64,000 nt of DNA, taken from Pseudomonas sp. (lineage in GTDB: Bacteria; Pseudomonadota; Gammaproteobacteria; Pseudomonadales; Pseudomonadaceae). The position numbers were made by a program, and so were the translations under genes. The notes under the pieces were generated by a model. That model was not told the DNA's origin, searched no databases, and saw nothing but the letters and a program-made list of their open reading frames with translations. Shown piece after piece: positions 60,115 to 64,000 of the stretch (positions are counted from its first letter, which is position 1; each line of letters begins with the position of its first letter). The stretch spans positions 23,152 through 87,151 of the forward strand of contig NZ_JAGIBG010000024.1 of NCBI RefSeq assembly GCF_017744435.1, in the 5' to 3' direction.

Positions 60115-60591
60115 ATGAACGATCAAAGCTTGTTGGCCATGGCTGAGCGTTTTCTCTCGGCATTGAAACATTGCCAACGGTTGCAGATGCGCGTTGCCCA
60201 TGCTGACAGCGACGGCATGACCCTGGTCATGCCCTGGTCGCCAGCGATCGTCGGCAACCCGCAGACCGGCGCGGTGCACGGTGGTGCCCTGACCACGTTG
60301 ATGGATACCACCTGCGGCATGGCGACGTTGTGTGTATTGCCGCGCTTCGAGGTGTGCCCGACGCTCGATCTGCGCATCGACTACATGCACCCGTCCGCAC
60401 CCGGCAAGCCGATCTACGGCCATGCGCATTGCTATCGCGTGACCCGTGACGTCATTTTCACCCGCGGCACCGCCTACCAGGACGACCCCGAGCAGCCGAT
60501 CTGCCAGGTGGTCGGCACCTTCATGCGCCTGGGCCAGGAGATCAAGGGTGGCATCCGCTTCGGCAACAGCCTGAAGGAGGGCGGGGCATGA
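60115..60591 (+). CDS. PaaI-type hotdog thioesterase 1
   Basis: A 158-residue hotdog-fold protein. The active region NPQTGAVHGGALTTLMDTTCG contains the HGG motif and Asp nucleophile/base of PaaI-like thioesterases. It hydrolyses acyl- or aryl-CoA thioesters. ATG 60115 begins the conserved part; the frame is open upstream. It overlaps the next gene by four bases (ATGA), and the two share the fold, so they may form a hetero-oligomer or act on related substrates. Confidence 0.85.
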   Translation: MNDQSLLAMAERFLSALKHCQRLQMRVAHADSDGMTLVMPWSPAIVGNPQTGAVHGGALTTLMDTTCGMATLCVLPRFEVCPTLDLRIDYMHPSAPGKPIYGHAHCYRVTRDVIFTRGTAYQDDPEQPICQVVGTFMRLGQEIKGGIRFGNSLKEGGA

Positions 60592-61070
60592 TCCCTGAAC
60601 ACGTTCGCCAGCAATTGAACGCGGCTCACGCAGTCGGCGACTACGGCCCCTTGCTCGCCTTGATCCCTTACGCCGGGCTGATCGGCATCGAGTGCCAGCG
60701 CGAGGGTGACGACTTGCTGTTCCGCCTGCCGGCCAGCCAGGACAACATCGGTAACCCATTACTGCCGGCCATCCATGGTGGCGTCATCGCCGGCTTCATG
60801 GAGCTTTCCGCGGCGCTGTACCTGCTGATCTACAGCGAGAGCGCGAGCATTCCGAAAATCATCGATTTCTCCATCGACTACCTGCGCGCAGGGCATTTTC
60901 GCGACACCTATGCCCAGTGCCAGCTATGGCGTCAGGGGCGGCGGGTGACCAACGTCGCCATCACCGCCTGGCAGGGCGATCGGCAGTCGCCGATCGCCAC
61001 CGCTCGCGCGCATTTCAAGATCGAGCCGGAAAAGCCCTTGAAATCGTCCGGGCAGCCCCCATCTGCATGA
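60588..61070 (+). CDS. PaaI-type hotdog thioesterase 2
   Basis: A 160-residue hotdog protein with GNPLLPAIHGGVIAGFMELSAA; HGG is kept and a Glu takes the place of the Asp found in the neighbour's MDTT motif. FSIDYLRAG is the usual core strand. It overlaps the preceding thioesterase by four bases, so the two are one operon. Different catalytic residue context suggests divergent substrate choice. htpG starts 69 bases later. Confidence 0.85.
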   Translation: MIPEHVRQQLNAAHAVGDYGPLLALIPYAGLIGIECQREGDDLLFRLPASQDNIGNPLLPAIHGGVIAGFMELSAALYLLIYSESASIPKIIDFSIDYLRAGHFRDTYAQCQLWRQGRRVTNVAITAWQGDRQSPIATARAHFKIEPEKPLKSSGQPPSA

Positions 61071-61139
61071 CATCCGCCGTTAACGCAGGCCAAGTCGGCC
61101 GCCAGGCGCCACTGCCATCAGATCGGAGTTTTGAAGACC

Positions 61140-63047
61140 ATGAGTGTGGAGACTCAAAAAGAAACGCTGGGCTTCCAGACCGAGGTAAAGCAGCTGCTGC
61201 ACCTCATGATTCATTCCCTGTACTCGAACAAGGAGATCTTCCTGCGTGAGCTGATCTCCAACGCTTCCGACGCCGCCGACAAGCTGCGCTTCGAGGCCCT
61301 GGCCAAGCCGGAGCTGCTCGAGAACGACGCCGACCTGAAGATCCGCCTGAGCTTCGACAAGGACGCCGGTACCGTGACCCTCGAGGACAACGGCATCGGC
61401 ATGAGCCGCGAAGATGTCATCGCCCACCTGGGCACCATTGCCAAGTCCGGCACCGCCGACTTCATGAAGAACCTCACCGGTGACCAGAAGAAGGATTCGC
61501 ACCTGATCGGTCAGTTCGGCGTGGGCTTCTACTCGGCCTTCATCGTTGCCGACAAGGTCGATGTGTACAGCCGCCGTGCCGGCCAGCCAGCTGCCGAAGG
61601 CGTGCACTGGTCGTCGAAGGGCGAGGGTGAATTCGAAGTCGCCACGATCGACAAGCCGCAGCGCGGCACCCGCATCGTCCTGCACCTGAAGAAGGACGAG
61701 CAGGAGTTCGCCGATGGCTGGCGCCTGCGCAACGTGGTCAAGAAATACTCCGACCACATTGCCCTGCCGATCGAACTGCCCAAGGAGCAGGCCGAAGCCG
61801 CCGAAGGTGAAGAAAAGCCGGCGCAGGAATGGGAAACTGTCAACCGCGCCAGCGCCCTGTGGACCCGTTCGCGCTCCGAGGTGAAGGACGAGGAATACCA
61901 GGAGTTCTACAAGCACATCGGCCATGACTTCGAAAACCCGCTGGCCTGGAGCCACAACAAGGTCGAAGGCAAGCTCGAATACAACTCGCTGCTGTACGTG
62001 CCGGCCCGTGCACCGTTCGACCTGTACCAGCGCGAAGCACCACGCGGCCTGAAGCTGTATGTTCAGCGCGTGTTCATCATGGACCAGGCCGAGTCGTTCC
62101 TGCCGCTGTACCTGCGCTTCATCAAAGGTGTGGTCGACTCCAACGACCTGTCGCTGAACGTGTCTCGCGAGATCCTGCAGAAAGACCCGATCATCGACTC
62201 GATGAAGACCGCGCTGACCAAGCGTGTGCTGGACATGCTGGAGAAGCTGGCGAAGAACGAGCCTGAGCAGTACAAGGGCTTCTGGAAAAACTTCGGCCAG
62301 GTGCTGAAGGAAGGCCCGGCCGAAGACTTCGCCAACAAGGAAAAGATCGCCGGCCTGCTGCGCTTCGCCTCCACCCAGGATGACAGCGGCGAGCAGAGCG
62401 TTGCCCTGGCTGACTACCTGGCGCGTGCCAAGGAAGGCCAGGACAAGATCTACTACCTCACCGGCGAGTCCTACGCGCAGGTCAAGAACAGCCCGCACCT
62501 GGAAGTCTTCCGCAAGAAAGGCATCGAGGTCCTGCTGCTGACCGACCGTATCGACGAGTGGCTGATGAGCTACCTCAACGAGTTCGATGGCAAGGCCTTC
62601 GTCGACGTTGCCCGTGGCGACCTGGACCTCGGCAAGCTGGACTCGGAAGAGGACAAGAAAGCCCAGGAAGAAGTGGCCAAGGACAAGGAAGGCCTGGTCG
62701 AGCGCCTGAAAGGTGCGTTGGGTGACAGCGTCGCCGAAGTGCGTGTGTCGCACCGCCTGACCGACTCGCCGGCGATCCTCGCCATCGGCGAACAGGACCT
62801 GGGCCTGCAGATGCGCCAGATCCTCGAAGCCAGCGGCCAGAAGGTACCGGACTCGAAGCCGATCTTCGAGTTCAACCCGACCCACCCACTGATCGAGAAG
62901 CTCGACAACGAGCAGAGCGAAGACCGCTTTGCCGAGCTGTCGCACATCCTCTTCGATCAGGCCGCGCTGGCGGCCGGTGACAGCCTGAAGGACCCGGCGG
63001 CTTACGTTCGTCGCCTGAACAAGCTGCTGGTCGAGCTATCTGCTTGA
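61140..63047 (+). CDS. htpG: Molecular chaperone HtpG (Hsp90)
   Basis: A 635-residue Hsp90. The N-terminal ATPase has LRELISNASDAADKLRFEAL, EDNGIGMSREDVI, GTIAKSG and GQFGVGFYSAF; the middle domain carries SLNVSREILQ with the catalytic Arg loop; C-terminal dimerisation region present. ATG 61140 gives the family start; a TTG three codons upstream is not preferred. It assists client folding under heat stress. I did not identify a sigma-32 promoter with confidence. Confidence 0.96.
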   Translation: MSVETQKETLGFQTEVKQLLHLMIHSLYSNKEIFLRELISNASDAADKLRFEALAKPELLENDADLKIRLSFDKDAGTVTLEDNGIGMSREDVIAHLGTIAKSGTADFMKNLTGDQKKDSHLIGQFGVGFYSAFIVADKVDVYSRRAGQPAAEGVHWSSKGEGEFEVATIDKPQRGTRIVLHLKKDEQEFADGWRLRNVVKKYSDHIALPIELPKEQAEAAEGEEKPAQEWETVNRASALWTRSRSEVKDEEYQEFYKHIGHDFENPLAWSHNKVEGKLEYNSLLYVPARAPFDLYQREAPRGLKLYVQRVFIMDQAESFLPLYLRFIKGVVDSNDLSLNVSREILQKDPIIDSMKTALTKRVLDMLEKLAKNEPEQYKGFWKNFGQVLKEGPAEDFANKEKIAGLLRFASTQDDSGEQSVALADYLARAKEGQDKIYYLTGESYAQVKNSPHLEVFRKKGIEVLLLTDRIDEWLMSYLNEFDGKAFVDVARGDLDLGKLDSEEDKKAQEEVAKDKEGLVERLKGALGDSVAEVRVSHRLTDSPAILAIGEQDLGLQMRQILEASGQKVPDSKPIFEFNPTHPLIEKLDNEQSEDRFAELSHILFDQAALAAGDSLKDPAAYVRRLNKLLVELSA

Positions 63048-63060
63048 GTTGATGCACAGG

Positions 63061-63087
63061 AAAGCCCGCTTCGGCGGGCTTTTTTAT
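63061..63087 (+). terminator. Intrinsic terminator after htpG
   Basis: AGCCCGC, loop TTCG-like, GCGGGCT then TTTTTT. Compact hairpin with a T-run. Confidence 0.92.
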
Positions 63088-63110
63088 AGTGAGTGCCTAA
63101 GGAGTGTTTG

Positions 63111-63836
63111 ATGAGCAAGGTAATCGTCGAATCGCTGGTCTATCACCTGTCCGGCAAGACCTACGAAAGCCGCCTGGTCTATGAGCCAGGTGCGCTGGGC
63201 CGCCCAGGCCTGGTGATGGCGCCGAACTGGATGGGCATCGGCGAAGGCGCGGAGCGTATCGCCAAGGAAGTGGCCGAGAAGGGTTATGTGGTACTGATTG
63301 CCGACCTGTATGGGCAGTCGGTACGGCCGTCCAATGCCGATGAGGCAGGGGCGGCGATGATGCCGCTGAAGAATGACCGTGGCGAGCTGCGCAAGCGCAT
63401 GCAGGAAGCCCTGGCGCAACTGCTGGGCCAATCCAGGGCCTTGCTGGAGCCGGGCAAGGTGGCCACCTTCGGCTTCTGCTTCGGTGGCTGCTGTGCCCTG
63501 GAGCTGGCCCGTACCGGGGCCGACCTGAAAGCGGCGGTGTCGTTCCACGGCACACTGGACACCCCGAATCCGGAAGATGCCAAGCGTATCAAAGGCTCGG
63601 TGCTGGTACTGCACGGTGCTTCCGACCCGCTGGTGCCGAAGGAACAACTGCCGGCGTTCGAAGATGAAATGAACGCGGCCAAGGTGGACTGGCAGCTGCT
63701 GAGCTACGGTGGCGCGGTGCATTCGTTCACCGACCCGAATGCCAATGTGCCAGGCAAGATGCAGTATGACCGTCGTACTTCGGAGCGGGCGTTCCGCTCG
63801 ATGCACAACCTGCTCAGCGAAGTGTTCCAGCGCTGA
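63111..63836 (+). CDS. Dienelactone hydrolase family protein
   Basis: A 241-residue alpha/beta hydrolase. Nucleophile Cys in ATFGFCFGGCCALE (GxCxGG), Asp in HGASDPLVPKEQ and His in GGAVHSFTDP complete the DLH triad. Family members open lactones or act on diverse esters. ATG 63111 follows AAGGAGTG at good spacing. The last 27 bases, including the stop, recur in inverted form at the window end (63974-64000). Confidence 0.9.
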   Translation: MSKVIVESLVYHLSGKTYESRLVYEPGALGRPGLVMAPNWMGIGEGAERIAKEVAEKGYVVLIADLYGQSVRPSNADEAGAAMMPLKNDRGELRKRMQEALAQLLGQSRALLEPGKVATFGFCFGGCCALELARTGADLKAAVSFHGTLDTPNPEDAKRIKGSVLVLHGASDPLVPKEQLPAFEDEMNAAKVDWQLLSYGGAVHSFTDPNANVPGKMQYDRRTSERAFRSMHNLLSEVFQR

Positions 63837-64000
63837 TACTGCAGGGGGCCGCTGTGCGGCCCTTTCGCCGGCAAGCGCGGCTCCCACAGGTACTGCACAG
63901 GCTTTGATGACAGTGCTGACCTGTGGGAGCCGCGCTTGCCGGCGAAAGGGCCGCACAGCGGCCCCCTGCAGTATCAGCGCTGGAACACTTCGCTGAGCAG
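63810..64000. repeat. Perfect 82-bp inverted repeat including a gene 3' end
   Basis: Bases 63810-63891 and 63919-64000 are exact reverse complements of each other, around a 27-base loop. The left arm contains the last nine codons of the hydrolase gene (with the stop) plus a REP-type core. The repeat reaches the window edge and may continue beyond it. Confidence 0.92.

Overview
The window reads as chromosome of a Pseudomonas putida-group bacterium. Three things point there: high-GC coding with typical Pseudomonas codon use, REP elements of the P. putida type, and a gene order (pyoverdine genes, then ETF genes, then gltA-sdhCDAB-sucAB-lpd-sucCD, then htpG) that I recall from P. putida KT2440. 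I found no tRNA, rRNA, CRISPR array, transposase or integrase.

Region 1 (1-9586): the 3' end of a large NRPS, probably pvdL. It is followed by an AT-richer 5.6-kb insert on the minus strand that is a complete microcin B17-type operon in the order mcbA-B-C-D-E-F: Gly/Ser/Cys precursor, Zn cyclodehydratase partner, FMN dehydrogenase, YcaO, ABC-2 permease and ABC ATPase. The immunity gene mcbG is absent. The insert lies between two ~590-bp direct repeats, each holding the NRPS 3' end, a REP pair and the dsbG 3' end. That is the footprint expected from Campbell-type (single-crossover) integration of a circle. This is the most interesting part of the window.

Region 2 (9515-22514): a periplasmic disulfide-reduction set (dsbG, a TlpA-like protein, dsbD) runs leftward. 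Divergent from it is a periplasmic molybdenum hydroxylase operon (large subunit, 2Fe-2S subunit, triheme cytochrome c, XdhC-like and MobA/MocA-like maturation factors). Next comes a polymorphic toxin locus: a Tde1/Ntox15-like DNase effector with a glycine-zipper N-terminus, followed by three paralogous GAD-like/DUF1851 immunity genes.

Region 3 (22723-34607): a PmrAB/QseBC-like two-component pair, then iron and siderophore genes: pvdH, a siderophore-interacting flavoprotein, the pvdR-pvdT-opmQ exporter and an ECF sigma factor. Iron-starvation boxes TAAAT-N16-CGT stand upstream of pvdH and of pvdR, so both are probably under PvdS. A receiver-like protein lacking its phospho-acceptor Asp and an MHS-family transporter follow.

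Region 4 (34680-57050): core respiration. ETF-QO is divergent from etfBA. A small envelope group and a MocR regulator lead to gltA, which is divergent from sdhCDAB, sucAB, lpd and sucCD. These genes form most of the TCA segment from citrate synthesis to succinate oxidation and feed electrons to the quinone pool.

Region 5 (57372-64000): brnQ, a DUF599 membrane protein, a small lipoprotein, two PaaI-type thioesterases, htpG and a dienelactone hydrolase. The window ends inside a perfect 82-bp inverted repeat that copies the 3' end of the last gene.
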